Shown here piece after piece: positions 12,901 to 22,429 of a stretch of 64,000 nucleotides of DNA; position 1 is the first letter of the stretch; every line of letters begins with the position of its first letter. Origin of the DNA: Gambelia wislizenii (lineage: Eukaryota; Chordata; Lepidosauria; Squamata; Crotaphytidae); assembly GCA_030847615.1 (NCBI GenBank), contig JAUMIR010000001.1:443912687-443976686 (forward strand), read 5' to 3'. A program made the position numbers and the translations under genes. The notes below the pieces were generated by a model. The model had not been told where the DNA came from. It was given only the letters and a program-made list of their open reading frames with translations, and ran no database searches.

Positions 12901-15900
12901 CCCTTAAGCTCCTGTAGTATGCCAAATGAAGAGTTGGAAGTAGTTTCGCTTGCTATTCTGAACAGTGAATGACAGCATAGGAGATCAGCAGTTTCTCAGT
13001 AACTTCACTATTTCACAGTACTGTTAGGATACCTCATGTGTCCATTGGCATGGAAAAGCTTTGGACCGAAGTTGTACTACTGCACTTTCAGTAGCATTCA
13101 CTGATTCTTCATTTCAGCACACATTTCGAAGTTTAAAGGTTGCTATTGTTAAAAATGAGAGAGACAAGAGACAAGCAATCTCTCCAACAAATAAGAAATA
13201 AATGGCGCTGTCCTGGGTTGTTTCCACACATCAGTGAAGAAGGCAACTAACAGCATTGGAACCTGCTCTTTAGAAGGAGTTGAGTGGGCACAATCTTTTG
13301 TTTCACAGCAAGCATCATGCTTTCAGTATAAATTTCTATCTTCTTTAGTCTTACTGTTGTCATGATGTTGTGTATGCCTGTCCTGTTTGAATTTGAAACA
13401 GCAGTTTCAGGTATTAAACTCTGTTCTTTTACATTTCATAACGAATAGTTCAGCACTGTTACAAGCAGCATGATTATTCATGACATAGCACTTAAAAACA
13501 GAGTTCTTGCAGGCTCTGCTTTGCAAAGGGCCTTGCACTAAACTCTGTCAAGAACACTGTTTCCAGACCAGGGGCTTAAAGAGTTATATAGTATATGACA
13601 AAACAGCACAGTACATATGTTGTCTAATAACTCTTCTTCACCATATGAGATGTATGACAAAGGACTTCTATAAATGAAAGCTAGATGCCAGATTTCCATT
13701 AATGAATTAAAGGGAATAGGTTGCTTTTTGCATTTAAAAATGTTGTGGCATAATGAATACAAGATAGTATTGATGGGCTGGCATTGCTGAGTAATTGTAA
13801 GAATATCTACTAAACTGCAACATTTCTTGAATGCTAGGTCAGCTGTATAATGAGCAATCTCTTCCTCCACGAAGGCCAGAAAGATTTTACTCAAATCACC
13901 CAAATTCTGGAAGGCTTTCAGGACCAGCAGAACTAAGGAGTTTTAACATGCAATCATTTGATAGAACAGGTAGGAATTACTGCTGTTGCGTGCCTGAATG
14001 AAGTTTATTATGGGATAGACTGCAAAGGTAATCCTCTAAAATTGTAGAGGCTAAAACACAGAAAGCATAGAATCCAAACCCTCAAATTTAATCCAAAGCC
14101 AGTAAAACATTCATTGAAACTTATAAACAAACCTTGCCAACACAATGGCCCGTTGTTTTCTTTGTCCATGCTTTGACCGGTATAGCATTTAAAGAACATT
14201 CTTTGTGCTTTCACACTGACTCTTTTCACTTGGTATATGTCCTATAAAGTATCCTCAAGATTTATTTAGCTTCACTAGGAAAACAGCTTATTAAAGTGGT
14301 GGTGAACAGTGAAAATAATCAGTTTTTGAAGTGCTTGGAAGTATTCATACATTCTCACTCTAGCCTTATGTTTAATAAATATATTAAAACATTGTGTTTT
14401 GACAATGGCCCTGCACCCATCTGCTCATGGGAGGAAAGGTGTGTTGCTGGCTTCTTAATGATAAAACGCATATTGGGTATTTTCCCCCCAACTCAGATGG
14501 ACAGGCAGCCGAGGATAAGTCAAGAATGGACTTGAGTGGAAATGGAATAAAAGATCATCCCAATGACAGTGTAAGTAATAGACTGAGAAAATGATTCTGT
14601 TGAATTTGGTGCAATTTTTAAAGGTTTCTGTTGCAATTGGCTGTTTTTAGACCAATTTTGCATAACTTGTATGTTACTGCAAATTTATTACCTTGTTCAC
14701 TTAGTGATAAAAGTTTATTTATATTACGAAGTATATTTACAACTTTGTGAATAATTTTCCAAGGGATTTTGCTGGTTTGCCATTCCCTCTACTGCCAAGT
14801 ACTTTCTCAACTTACTTTAAGTTTGCTAAATAAGTAACAAAAGCAAGGAAGATGAAAGGACACAAAAGCAGAGTATGAAATGATAGATTTTCAGCACAGG
14901 GATGACCTTGGTTTGGATCCTAATTAGAATTCATGCAGGAATGTCTGTCCCAGCAATATTCCACTCCTAAGATGGTCCCACCAACAGAGAAGAAGAGGGA
15001 GGCAACAGTGCTTTCTCTCCTTGCAGCCACTTGCAAACCTAATAATCTGTTCCAAAAGGTTGGGGGAGCCTCTGGAGCAGTGGGGTGTCTGCAGGGGGAA
15101 GGTAAAAACCAGCGAAAATGGTCTCACTCTCTCTTCCTCTAGCATGGAACTGGACAACCTGGTTTCTTCCAAATATTTGGACCAAAGCTACCATAACCCC
15201 TGCTTATTCATCATGCTCCTTGGAGCTTATGGGAGTTTTAATCCCCAAACAACTGAATGTCACTTAAGTTGCTTACACTTGTATAGCTTCCACTGGAATG
15301 GAGTTTCTTCCCTTGGTGGAAGGAGTTCTTCCAGTCATAGAACTCTGGTTCCCACTCATAGTGTCTTGCTTTCATTAACATCTTTCCATTTGTAGCCTTT
15401 TAACTGGTTCCACTGCATTTTTGGCTTGGATTGCTTTTGGTGTGTTTTGCAGAAGACAGCAACTTTCAAAAGATTAACTCAAATGGTTTTCATTACAGAA
15501 CATGGTCAATATGACAGATCAGTCTCTTGCACCTGAAAGTGAAACCTTTGGTCCTGGAATTGTGCCTCCACCACTCCCTTTACTGAGAGCTCCTCTGATG
15601 CCAATGGACCCAAGAGGAGCTTTCATAAGAAGAGGACCTCCTTTCCCACCAGTGCCTCCTAGTGCTGCATATGGACCTCGTGAATATTTTCCAAGGGATT
15701 TTGCTGGTCTGCCACGTCCTCTACTGCCAAGTATGTACTTGGATTAATTTTGCAACATAAATAACAATGAAGTGTTTGGAAACCATAACAATTTAACCAC
15801 AGCTAGTGGCTTCTGGGTTGCACGGAAATCAATGTGTTGTAAGTTGGTCATTGCTATGTCCTGTTCCATCACTTTCACTATTTAGCCACAATTTACATGC

Positions 15901-16813
15901 CAGTTGTGCCTGTACTGCTAATGTACAGTATTGTACAAAATTAAGATAAACCAAGTGTTAAGACAATTACAATTAGTTTTAGTAGAAAATATAGCAATGT
16001 TAGCTCTAATTCATATTAACGCATAGCCATAAACACATTCCTAATATTTAAAGTTATATAATCAGTCAGGAAATTCTCTGGCCTCTGTGCTGCTTTCCTT
16101 TGTTAGGTGAAGAGGCAATAGCAGCAAAACGTTCCAAGAACCGCCATAGTAAAATGATTGTGACTCAAGCACAGTAGTAGAGATGGATACATATTTACAA
16201 TAGCCTTCCCCAAACTGGTGGCTTGTAGATGTAGCAGCCTAAAACTCTAATCATCCCAACCAACCTAAAGCCCATGCTGCTTGGGGACCTTAGAAGCTGT
16301 ATCATAACACACCTCAAGGGCACCAGGTTGAAGAAAACTGTCTCTGAGTCTTATTTTTCTAGTGTCTGTTGTGAAGCTGGCCCTAAGCAACAGCTGCTCT
16401 GTCATCAGTGGTGATTGATAAACATGAGTGTTACTGAAACATTACCTGTTTAACTTTGCTCTCCCTCTCCTCCTCCCCCTGCCCCATTGGCTTTACCACC
16501 ATGGAATTGTGTTACTGGTAAACTAATATCTTCCCCAGTTGCAGATAGTGCTGATTTCGGTGGAGATGGTCTTTGTGTTCAGTAACTTTCTAAGAGAATT
16601 GCTATAGCCTGAATAAAAGCTAAAGAGGATTTTGTGCTTTCACTTTAAACAGTGAGAGGTCCTTTTCCTGTGAGGCCTTTTTCCCAATATCCATCTCCAA
16701 GGCCTGGATTTTTTCCACCATTGCCACCTGATAACAGAGATGAACTGCCTGCTGAGTCAACACATCTATCAACTGCATCTTCTACAGACCATCAGGAATC
16801 ACAAGAAACTTGA
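2797..16813 (+). CDS. MIA2: MIA2 (cTAGE5/TALI), C-terminal eight exons
   Basis: MIA2/cTAGE5 is a membrane protein of ER exit sites that works with TANGO1 (MIA3) in export of collagen, lipoprotein and other large cargo; its proline-rich tail binds the COPII coat proteins Sec23/Sec24. The coding segments are 2797-2864, 5745-5827, 6227-6355, 8306-8452, 13838-13969, 14497-14570, 15499-15730 and 16653-16813. They total 1026 bases (341 residues plus stop), with all phases matching and all junctions GT-AG. The first two segments encode the end of the coiled coil ([14 protein letters not shown], then [12 protein letters not shown]). The rest is the proline/glycine-rich domain with family signatures [44 protein letters not shown] and the terminal QET. 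The N-terminal SH3, membrane and main coiled-coil exons lie upstream of the window. The PPP runs are shorter than in mammals (PPFPPVPPS). Identification is firm; it is clearly cTAGE5-like rather than TANGO1. Confidence 0.95.
3143..4043 (+). mobile_element. pogo-like foldback element, 901 bp
   Basis: It begins CAGTTGTCCCTTTACATTCG and ends with the near complement at 4022-4043, flanked by TA on both sides. The interior is one long imperfect palindrome centred near 3600. The stretch with GAGCATTTAAGGAGG occurs at about 3231-3254 and 3557-3579, and its complement at 3624-3647 and 3896-3919. The TTTAAAACTCACATTTCG block recurs as its complement near 3718-3745 and 3793-3812. A (TG)n run sits at 3931-3958. 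It has no coding capacity, so it is a non-autonomous foldback relative of the other TA-flanked MITEs here. Confidence 0.85.
3931..3958 (+). repeat. (TG)n microsatellite
   Basis: About 13 TG units near the right end of the foldback element. Confidence 0.9.
4068..4490 (-). mobile_element. pogo-like MITE with GC-rich core, short form (423 bp)
   Basis: TA-flanked, with inverted ends (CAGTTGCCCCTCCACATTCG at the left, complement of CAGTTGTCCCTTCACATTCG at the right). The core is GC-rich, with repeated GGAGGCCCC / CCGGAGG palindromes. Read on the minus strand it matches the larger element at 8669-9784, including the GGGGCCTCCGGAGGCCCCAT block, but with far fewer internal units. Confidence 0.85.
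4541..4992 (+). mobile_element. 5'-truncated LINE, 3' end (family A)
   Basis: It carries the 3' end of the same LINE as 39117-43100. The translation shows the [25 protein letters not shown]... region and a downstream zinc-finger-like remnant, with frame breaks. It ends in the shared tail GAATCTTCGTTTGCGAAGAA followed by (GA)n. Flanking sequences look like a rough target duplication with AAATG...GCAT...AACACAG, not exact. Confidence 0.8.
4993..5744. other. MIA2 intron sequence, nothing recognised
   Basis: No repeat family or coding exon could be recognised. The polypyrimidine tract and acceptor TTTCCTTCAG lead into the next exon. Confidence 0.4.
5745..5827 (+). CDS. MIA2: MIA2 coding exon
   Basis: 83 bases, entering with one base to complete Lys and leaving with one base of Glu. 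It encodes [20 protein letters not shown]..., a conserved family segment between coiled coil and proline-rich domain. The donor is GTAAAT. Confidence 0.93.
6227..6355 (+). CDS. MIA2: MIA2 coding exon, proline-rich domain start
   Basis: 129 bases encoding [20 protein letters not shown]... through PGGGGR. This segment is highly conserved in cTAGE5 proteins. Acceptor TTCCAG, donor GTACAA. Confidence 0.94.
6356..8305. other. MIA2 intron, no recognised element
   Basis: About 1.95 kb of AT-rich intron. No transposon family, RNA gene or further exon was recognised on either strand. Confidence 0.4.
8306..8452 (+). CDS. MIA2: MIA2 coding exon
   Basis: 147 bases encoding GSRGPGNAG...[10 protein letters not shown]..., then [17 protein letters not shown]. 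Acceptor TTTAG at 8301-8305, donor GTAACT at 8453. Phase fits both neighbours. Confidence 0.94.
8669..9784 (+). mobile_element. pogo-like element with GC-rich minisatellite core, 1116 bp
   Basis: The left end CAGTCGTCCCTTCACATTCG and the right end (complement of CAGTCGCCCCTCCACATTCG) are flanked by TA. Between them lie subterminal CCGCGAAT palindromes and about 900 bases of GC-rich tandem repeats built on GGCCTCC / GGAGGCC. The clearest array is 9168-9483: units starting CCTTCGTGGGGCC at about 9168, 9231, 9294, 9357 and 9421, so a period of 63-64 bases. Long open frames on both strands are a by-product of the repeat unit and show no protein-like conservation. It lies in a MIA2 intron and looks like a CpG island. 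Confidence 0.85.
9168..9483 (+). repeat. 63-64 bp GC-rich minisatellite, about five units
   Basis: Successive units share CCTTCGTGGGGCCTAGCAAG followed by CCGCGGAGGCCTCTCCC and a CCCTCCCTCC run. Units differ by a few substitutions. The array is the most regular part of the element core. Confidence 0.85.
10103..10564 (-). mobile_element. solo LTR, 462 bp, with 5-bp target duplication
   Basis: The segment has TGT...ACA ends and is flanked on both sides by the identical 5-mer GTATC (10098-10102 and 10565-10569), the size made by retroviral-type integrases. On the minus strand it shows an AATAAA signal near the end (complement near 10150-10160), giving the orientation. No internal gag or pol is present, so the provirus has recombined to a single LTR. 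Family (ERV or other LTR class) not assigned. Confidence 0.75.
10570..10799 (-). pseudogene. probable 3' UTR part of the CSDE1 pseudogene
   Basis: This follows directly, without an exon boundary, from the stop region of the CSDE1 relic on the minus strand, so it is probably 3' UTR-derived. This rests on position only. The segment 9787-10097 on the other side of the LTR may also belong to it. Confidence 0.35.
10800..13080 (-). pseudogene. CSDE1: processed pseudogene of CSDE1 (UNR, cold-shock domain protein)
   Basis: CSDE1 is a cytoplasmic RNA-binding protein with several cold-shock domains. Read on the minus strand, this intronless segment follows the protein from near its start ([10 protein letters not shown], about 13050) to its end ([16 protein letters not shown], about 10830). 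In between are recognisable pieces at about 12450 ([16 protein letters not shown]), 12200-12240 (FNISTDS), 12030 (ILDGNQLH-like), 11970 ([18 protein letters not shown]) and 11650 ([10 protein letters not shown]). Multiple stops and frameshifts make it non-functional. About 70 codons are missing near 12720-12850, where a MITE-type sequence sits. Absence of introns marks it as a retrocopy. It is antisense to MIA2 and lies wholly inside one intron. No poly(A) tail or flanking duplication was pinned down. Confidence 0.85.
12722..12846 (-). mobile_element. pogo/Tigger-type MITE fragment inside the pseudogene
   Basis: On the minus strand it reads AATATCCCTTATCCAAAATT...GTTTTGGATTTTAGAATATT, typical of a widespread Tigger-related MITE. 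A longer relative is at 60460-60822. It interrupts the CSDE1-like reading, so it entered after the retrocopy. Confidence 0.6.
13090..13837. other. MIA2 intron; possibly 5' UTR part of the CSDE1 retrocopy
   Basis: The retrocopy may extend a few hundred bases further (its 5' UTR), but this cannot be confirmed by coding similarity. The rest is unassigned intron leading to the acceptor at 13836-13837. Confidence 0.35.
13838..13969 (+). CDS. MIA2: MIA2 coding exon
   Basis: 132 bases encoding [19 protein letters not shown] and then [15 protein letters not shown]. The acceptor AG is at 13836-13837 and the donor GTAGGA at 13970. The [15 protein letters not shown] core is a cTAGE5 signature. Confidence 0.94.
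13970..14496. other. MIA2 intron, nothing recognised
   Basis: 527 bases of intron with no recognised element. The pyrimidine run TTTTCCCCCCAACTCAG forms the next acceptor. Confidence 0.45.
14497..14570 (+). CDS. MIA2: MIA2 coding exon
   Basis: 74 bases encoding (D)[19 protein letters not shown] and HPNDS. It is a weakly conserved acidic/polar linker, placed by phase and by the GTAAGT donor at 14571. Confidence 0.88.
14744..14807 (+). repeat. intronic copy of the end of the next MIA2 exon
   Basis: This stretch matches 15679-15735 (end of the following exon plus donor) over about 57 bases with only a few substitutions and one extra A. The shared pieces are TTTTCCAAGGGATTTTGCTGG and CTCTACTGCCAAGTA. 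The flanks are unrelated. The copy lacks an acceptor of its own, and its donor-like site reads AAGTAC instead of AAGTATGT. Confidence 0.85.
14808..15498. other. MIA2 intron, nothing recognised
   Basis: No repeat or exon recognised in this remaining part of the intron. Confidence 0.4.
15499..15730 (+). CDS. MIA2: MIA2 coding exon, main proline-rich segment
   Basis: 232 bases, phase 0 in and phase 1 out, encoding NMVNMTDQ...[16 protein letters not shown]... [11 protein letters not shown]... [17 protein letters not shown]. It includes the proline clusters that in this family contact Sec23/Sec24. Acceptor CATTACAG, donor GTATGT. Confidence 0.95.
15731..16652. other. last MIA2 intron
   Basis: 922 bases. 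It contains a hAT-type MITE (about 16203-16350, listed separately); the rest is unassigned. Confidence 0.5.
16203..16350. mobile_element. hAT-type palindromic MITE
   Basis: The ends GCCTTCCCCAAACTGGTGG and CACCAGGTTGAAGAAAACTG are imperfect complements, a pattern common for short hAT-derived elements in squamates. Decayed, no coding capacity. Confidence 0.55.
16653..16813 (+). CDS. MIA2: MIA2 last coding exon
   Basis: Encodes (M)[20 protein letters not shown] and then [14 protein letters not shown]...SQET with the TGA stop at 16811-16813. The PRPGFFPP block and terminal QET match the family C-terminus. The acceptor TTTAAACAG ends at 16652. Confidence 0.95.
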
Positions 16814-16966
16814 TTCTCATTTAGAGTAACTATCCTTTTTCTCTTAAACTCACCTATTTGCTGTTAAGTGACTATGGTTACTTAAACAATTCTATATTAT
16901 TGCTCAAATTGAAGCTTAATAGAATAATTCTCAGGAGAGTGCTCTGTAAATAATGTTTTAACTGTG

Positions 16967-16972
16967 AATAAA
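16967..16972 (+). terminator. MIA2: MIA2 poly(A) signal
   Basis: AATAAA lies 154 bases after the stop codon, giving a short 3' UTR that would end near 16990. Alternative distal sites are possible. Confidence 0.7.
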
Positions 16973-16990
16973 TTGACTGTCAGTGTACAG

Positions 16991-17870
16991 CAGCGGATTT
17001 TAAATTATTTTTAATTTCCATACCTTGAAGATGTAAAAAATTAGTCCTGTGAAAGAACTCTCCAGTTGTTTATACCATGTGTGGTCTCATAGAAAAATCA
17101 CTGCATACTTATAACAAAAAACAGATGTGAAAAATATTAAAAGATTTTAATAATTTGTGGTATTTTTACTGTTTTACAAAGCAAATGTCTCCTACCCCAT
17201 CCTTTAGAGGTTACACACTTGCAGAAAGTATGGAACTTCTTGTGGTCTACATATCCAGTGGGTATTGTAATTGCTGGAGGAAAGTTGTTTGGTAAGACTA
17301 GTCCCACAACTTTCTTCTTCCACTGTCCTTTTCTTTTTTTGGAGATGAACCAGTTCTTAACTGAATCACTCCAGCAAATGGAATGCTTATATCTATCATT
17401 TTAACAATGAAAGATGACTGCTGGGTGCATTCCCTCCTTCTTCCTGTATTGCCCTTTTTTCGATGCTCTTTGAAATGCATGCTCCTGTTCCTCTGCCCTG
17501 CAGTTCATAGATTAAAGACATACTGCTGTTCCTCATGAGTATGGCACATCTCTATTCCATTTCATAGTAGCAATGTAAAAATAGTGCTGCATCAGATCAA
17601 AATAGCCCAACTAAACTAACATACTTTTTCCTGCTGTGCCTAGTTAAATGTTTGTCCAACTCCAATAAGCAGAGCATTGATTATTAGAAACTGATATTCA
17701 GATACGTACGTCCCTCTAAAAGCAGGAATGAGCAACTCTTTCTTGTATTTTTGGATTGAGACTCTCATCATAGCCATTGTTGAGGATTTTGAACCCTTTG
17801 CTCTGGAGTTTTCACTTCCTAAGTTGGGCTGTTGATAAAGAGCAGGCTGTAGATCTGTGGCCTGCGTATA
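16991..17870. other. downstream of MIA2, nothing recognised
   Basis: AT-rich intergenic or extended 3' UTR sequence with no recognised element. Confidence 0.4.
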
Positions 17871-18114
17871 CAGTTGTCCCTCCACATTCACAGATTTGGC
17901 ATTCACGGTTTTAAGTATCCACAATTTGAAAATATTCTTTAAAAAATAATACTCTAAAAAGCAAACCTTGATTTTGCCCTTAACAATTTTGCAAAATTGA
18001 TAAGGGACACCATTTTGCAATGCCATTGCATATAATGGGACTTGAATATTCACTGATTTGGATATTCACAGGGGGTCCTGGAACCAAACACCAGTGAATG
18101 TGAAGATACAACTG
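17871..18114 (-). mobile_element. pogo/Tigger-type MITE (MER2-like)
   Basis: TA-flanked, starting CAGTTGTCCCTCCACATTC with the complement at the right end. Its interior is the reverse complement of the MITE at 1145-1363. Confidence 0.85.
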
Positions 18115-18116
18115 TA

Positions 18117-18868
18117 GTTCAATTCCCAGTCCCTCCAGTTACAGAGTCACTTTGCTGGGTAAATAGACCCCTCTAGTGCTGAGGAACTACTTTTCCAATG
18201 ATCTGACTCAAAATTCATAGGTACCAGCACAAGTAAAAGTTTTTGAAAGAGGTATTTTTATTTGGAAGGTCCCTAAGCTGTAGAGTTACCAATGGGAAGG
18301 TATTTGTTACTATTCTTACCAAGCCTAGGATGGCCAAAGTTTAGTAAGCCCCATGCAGAAATTTTGCATCATTAGCTTTCACAATGGCAGTAAAGTAGTA
18401 CACATTTTCTAACGCTCCCAAGAAGAAATGAATATGTGATATTATTATTAGGTAATAATATAGTCCTGTTTAAACACTGTCAGCAATTCTGCTTCATTAC
18501 AATTATAACACCAGGCCAGTAGCCTCTGTTGGCAGAGACAAAGGATCATCCTTGCAACAAAGCCTTCCCAGTCTGCTGCCCTTCAGATCATTTGTGCGGC
18601 ATCTCTTACCAACGCGAACAAGAGTTAAGGACATTGGGAGTTGAAGTTTAAAACATCTGGAGGTCTCTAGGTTAGGGGAAATCACTGTAAAGCATGGAGG
18701 GGAATGTGGGCTCTGAGACAGCATATGGCCCTCAAAAGCTGGTTTTGTGGCCAGGCTGCCCTTTCAGGCCCTCGCACATGAGTTGCTGCTCCTGAAATCT
18801 TCCAGGAGAGGTAATTTCACCTTTTAAATAGCTTGGAGGCCCCATCCTCTCATTTAACATTTCTTTTA
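18117..18868. other. intergenic; hAT-like debris near 18560-18690
   Basis: The piece with TTGGGAGTTGAAGTTTAAAA and ACATCTGGAG resembles the arms of the hAT MITE at 62796-62932. Otherwise nothing is recognised. Confidence 0.4.
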
Positions 18869-19153
18869 ATTATTTAATTTATTATTTATTTATTTATTTA
18901 TACCCCGCTCTTCAGCCATGAGGCTATCAGAGCGGCTTACAAATTGTTTTAAGCAATAGCTATTTACACATCTACACTGTGTTAAGCAGTTTCCAATGTG
19001 TGTTAGCTTAATTGCCCCCCACAAGCTGGGTACTCATTTTACTGACCTACAAAAGGATGGAAGGCTGAGTGAACCTTGGAGCCTGCTGGAATCGAACTTG
19101 CAACGTGGTGACTTGCAGTAGTACTGGCATTTAACCACTGCGCCACCAGGGCT
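18869..19153 (-). mobile_element. tRNA-derived SINE with L2-like tail
   Basis: On the minus strand it begins AGCCCTGGTGGCGCAGTGG, with an A box (TGGCGCAGTGG) and a B box (AGTTCGATTCC). It then carries a body with CTAACACACATTGGAAACTG and a tail GTAAGCCGCTCTGA...GAAGAGCGGGGTATAAATAAATAA. Partial copies of the same SINE are at 52593, 61772 and 63100. Confidence 0.85.
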
Positions 19154-19159
19154 TCCTTT

Positions 19160-22100
19160 TTCAAATTACCCCTTTTTCAAAACCAAAAGTAAGCTTCTGG
19201 CCATTTCCAGATTTTGGGTGCATATGTACATGCACATTTTTGGCAGCCCTGACACCTGCTGAACTTGCCCATTCCTGTTAAAAAGTTTCTCAACCAGTAG
19301 ATAAAATTAGTACAAAGAAATTTATTGACGAGTCTAAAATTCTGCATTTCTGAAAGATGCACTTGTTTTCCACTTACACTGCTATTGAAAATATGGAATT
19401 TGCTTACACTTGAAAGAGAAGTTTAGTTTTAGATTCTAGTGTCCTGCTTCTAGAAGGCCATCTTACTGTACCATTCATTTACTGCTGACTTTAGAAGGCC
19501 AATTAGCACCTTTACTTCTCAGATATGAAGTGTGACAGGTAACTTTTGAGCAATCTGTCTGATTCTTGGAGGATTGTTTTCATTGAATTCCTGCCTAATT
19601 ATATCTGGCCTCAGTTCCTACCTGTTAAAGAAAAGAATACTGATTGAAGGGAATATTTATGAACTTGTGAAGTACTTTGAATTAAAATCTGAGGAGCAGA
19701 TGCAATTATTTTATTATCCCCCAATTGAGATTCAAAGCAGCTAGTAGTAGTACTAAGGTAGATAATACCAACTACTTGCCTAATGTGTTGTTACCTGGCC
19801 TTACACCCCCTCACTCTAATAATTCATAATTTGGCTTATTCGACACTAAACGTGTTCTGAAGTAGACCAGGGCAACCCAAACATAGGGGCTAGTGGAGGT
19901 CACTAGGGCCTGCGAAGTTGTCTTTGAAATTGCCTAGAATCCAGAACATGTCCAGGATGTGATTAAGCAAAGCCCCCTCAGACAGTCTTCCTTCACACCT
20001 TCTATCTACAATTCAGAGGTGGCTGTAGACCCATTAACTTTAATGTCTCAGCCATTAGTGGCAATCAACGTAGATGGAGCTTCTATTGTTTAACCCTCAT
20101 CTAAGCATTGTTTCTCACTCAAAAACACCCATTAAAGGTAGATATTGGGTATAAATATTACCCCAAACAATAGTTGCCATACCACCATCAGCTTCAAATC
20201 TTGAGTCTTTCTCTGCTGCACTAACCTCTGCTCTTCAGACTGGTAATTATAGCCCAATTTCCCAGACTCTATCTCCACTATTCAAGTCTTCCCTCCTGAT
20301 TCTTGTGTGCCTTGTGTGGTTGTCTTTTGAGTGTGAGTGCATGTGTGCATGCCTCCATGATTATTTTCCAATAAAAACCATTTTTATTTCATTTTGGCTT
20401 GGAATCTCATCAGTGAGTACTGGTATACACATATGCAAAGGCCCCATAAGTTACCCGGCTCTTGCAGCCATACCTTTGAGCAAATTAAAATTCCACAATT
20501 TAATGTCGTATTTTCTGTGTCCTGAGTGGGTCTCCACAGACCCCCCCACAATTCAGGTAACAGTCTTGCCTAAGATCTAGTCTACACATGCAACAGAATG
20601 GAGTGGTTAATGTAGATTGTGCCACTTTGCTGAAAGTAAGGGAAGCCATTTTAAATGCTTCCCATAAAGAAATATCTGCCATGCCACATGTGCCCAGCAC
20701 TTGCAGAAGTCTGGTTTGTTTTTTAAAAAGGAATGAGCAAAGTGGCTAAGGCATATAGGAGTTGCAGTCCAACACATCTGGAGAGCCATACTTTGCCCAT
20801 TCCTGGTTTAAACAATAGACAATATTCAGAATTGATCCCAACTTGCAGTCTGAAATTGTGAGATCCATTAAATAATTTAAATTTCCTCTTTTAGCTTGCT
20901 GCATGAATAGACCAGACCTGTGGCTTATGTCTATGGGCAGGCTGGTTGCTTCTCTTCAGTAACTGGGCACACAAGTAAATGTGATCTTCATATAAAAGAC
21001 AATGTTTTGGTGAGATGGAATCCCGGGGGCAAGGATAGCATAGCTGACCTTTGGCTTCCACAATGTATTTCATGTCTTCTCAGATTATGAGCAATGGTGG
21101 CTTCTAGGAGGAATTGAACTGAGAATTTCAGGGAAGGGGGATTTCTGTTCCCTTCCTTGCAACCATCAACACCCTGTAAAAAGCTTCTCTGGAGGTTTGG
21201 GGCCCTCCTGAAAAGTGAGCGACAGGGTATGAAAAAAAGGAGAGATGGCAACCTTCTGTCATCTTAAGTGAACTGACCTTAGTTTCTAAACCAATAGTTA
21301 AATCAACACAGTACAATATATGCAACAGAAAGTCTGCTCATCACAATTGGCTAGTGAAACCTTGATTAGCAGATTGCTTCAAATTATGCCCTCAGACTGC
21401 CTTTGAATACCATTTAGAAACGTCCACTAATATAGAATAGAATTCAAGAATCATTCCTGAAATGCTGAGGAGCCATTGTCAGTCAGTGTTGACAGTACTA
21501 GTGTAGATAGAACAGCAGGCTTTGCCTAAGTATAAGACAGCCTCTTATAGACATTTGGAACACATTTAAACTTACACTGTACAAATGACATCGATTGTCT
21601 ATTTTTTTACACACTTTGTTTAAAGTGCTGTGTTTAACCTTTAAAGACCAGGTAGGACCAGGTTATTGAAGAACTGGATACACTCTCATGAACTTACTCA
21701 GACCTTAAGACAAGGCTTGGAGGCCTGGCTAATGTGTACCACAGACTTGCCCTTTTCATTGGCGGCCTCACATCTTCATCATTGCAACCTTCACCATGGG
21801 CAATGCTGGAAAGAGCTATTGGAATTGTAGCTCAACAACATTTGGAGGGCACAAAGACTTTCAGTTTAAGGCTGTATTTTATTACGTTGCTATGTACTGC
21901 TTATTACTATAATTCTTTGTGGGTTTATTATGTACTTTAATTGCTTTAAGTAATATTTTGCCTTTTGTAATGAATTGCATTACACTATTTTATTTTTTAA
22001 ACTGGGTTGGAAGAAATGTCCTGAAAGGCAAGTTAACATTAGTTAATGCACTAGACCACCCACTGCACTGGATTGCTAACATGCTCAGCACAATCCAGCA

Positions 22101-22390
22101 AACATCAGTCACATACAGAACACAGCAGTTAATATGTTCTTAGCTGGATTGTGCCAAGTAGCCACAGCCACACATACAGGTGGAAGTAAGCCCACCAGCT
22201 TCAATTGAGATGAACTCTGGGCTGGTTTGAGGCCTCCCATCAGTAGACCAGTCTCATCTTTCCTGAAATGGGAAAAGGGTGGGATATAAATGTGATAATA
22301 GTAATCTTTGCTATAGTACATCTTTCAGGATACAATGTACTACAGCCAGACCAATTGAACTAGTTTTTCTACGAATCCTGTGAGGCGGGA
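19160..22390. other. intergenic, mostly unassigned
   Basis: Between the two genes. Short hAT-like arm fragments lie near 20745-20810 and 21765-21850. A piece ending GGGTGGGATATAAAT near 22275-22290 resembles an L2 tail. No exon or RNA gene was recognised. Confidence 0.4.
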
Positions 22391-22393
22391 TAT

Positions 22394-22428
<35 letters not shown>
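22394..22428 (+). repeat. (TAA)n microsatellite
   Basis: About eleven TAA units. Confidence 0.9.

Positions 22429-22429
<1 letters not shown>

Noticed and set aside
19085..19153. tRNA gene on the minus strand
   Set aside because: A and B boxes are present but there is no tRNA cloverleaf or terminator; continuous with a SINE body and tail.
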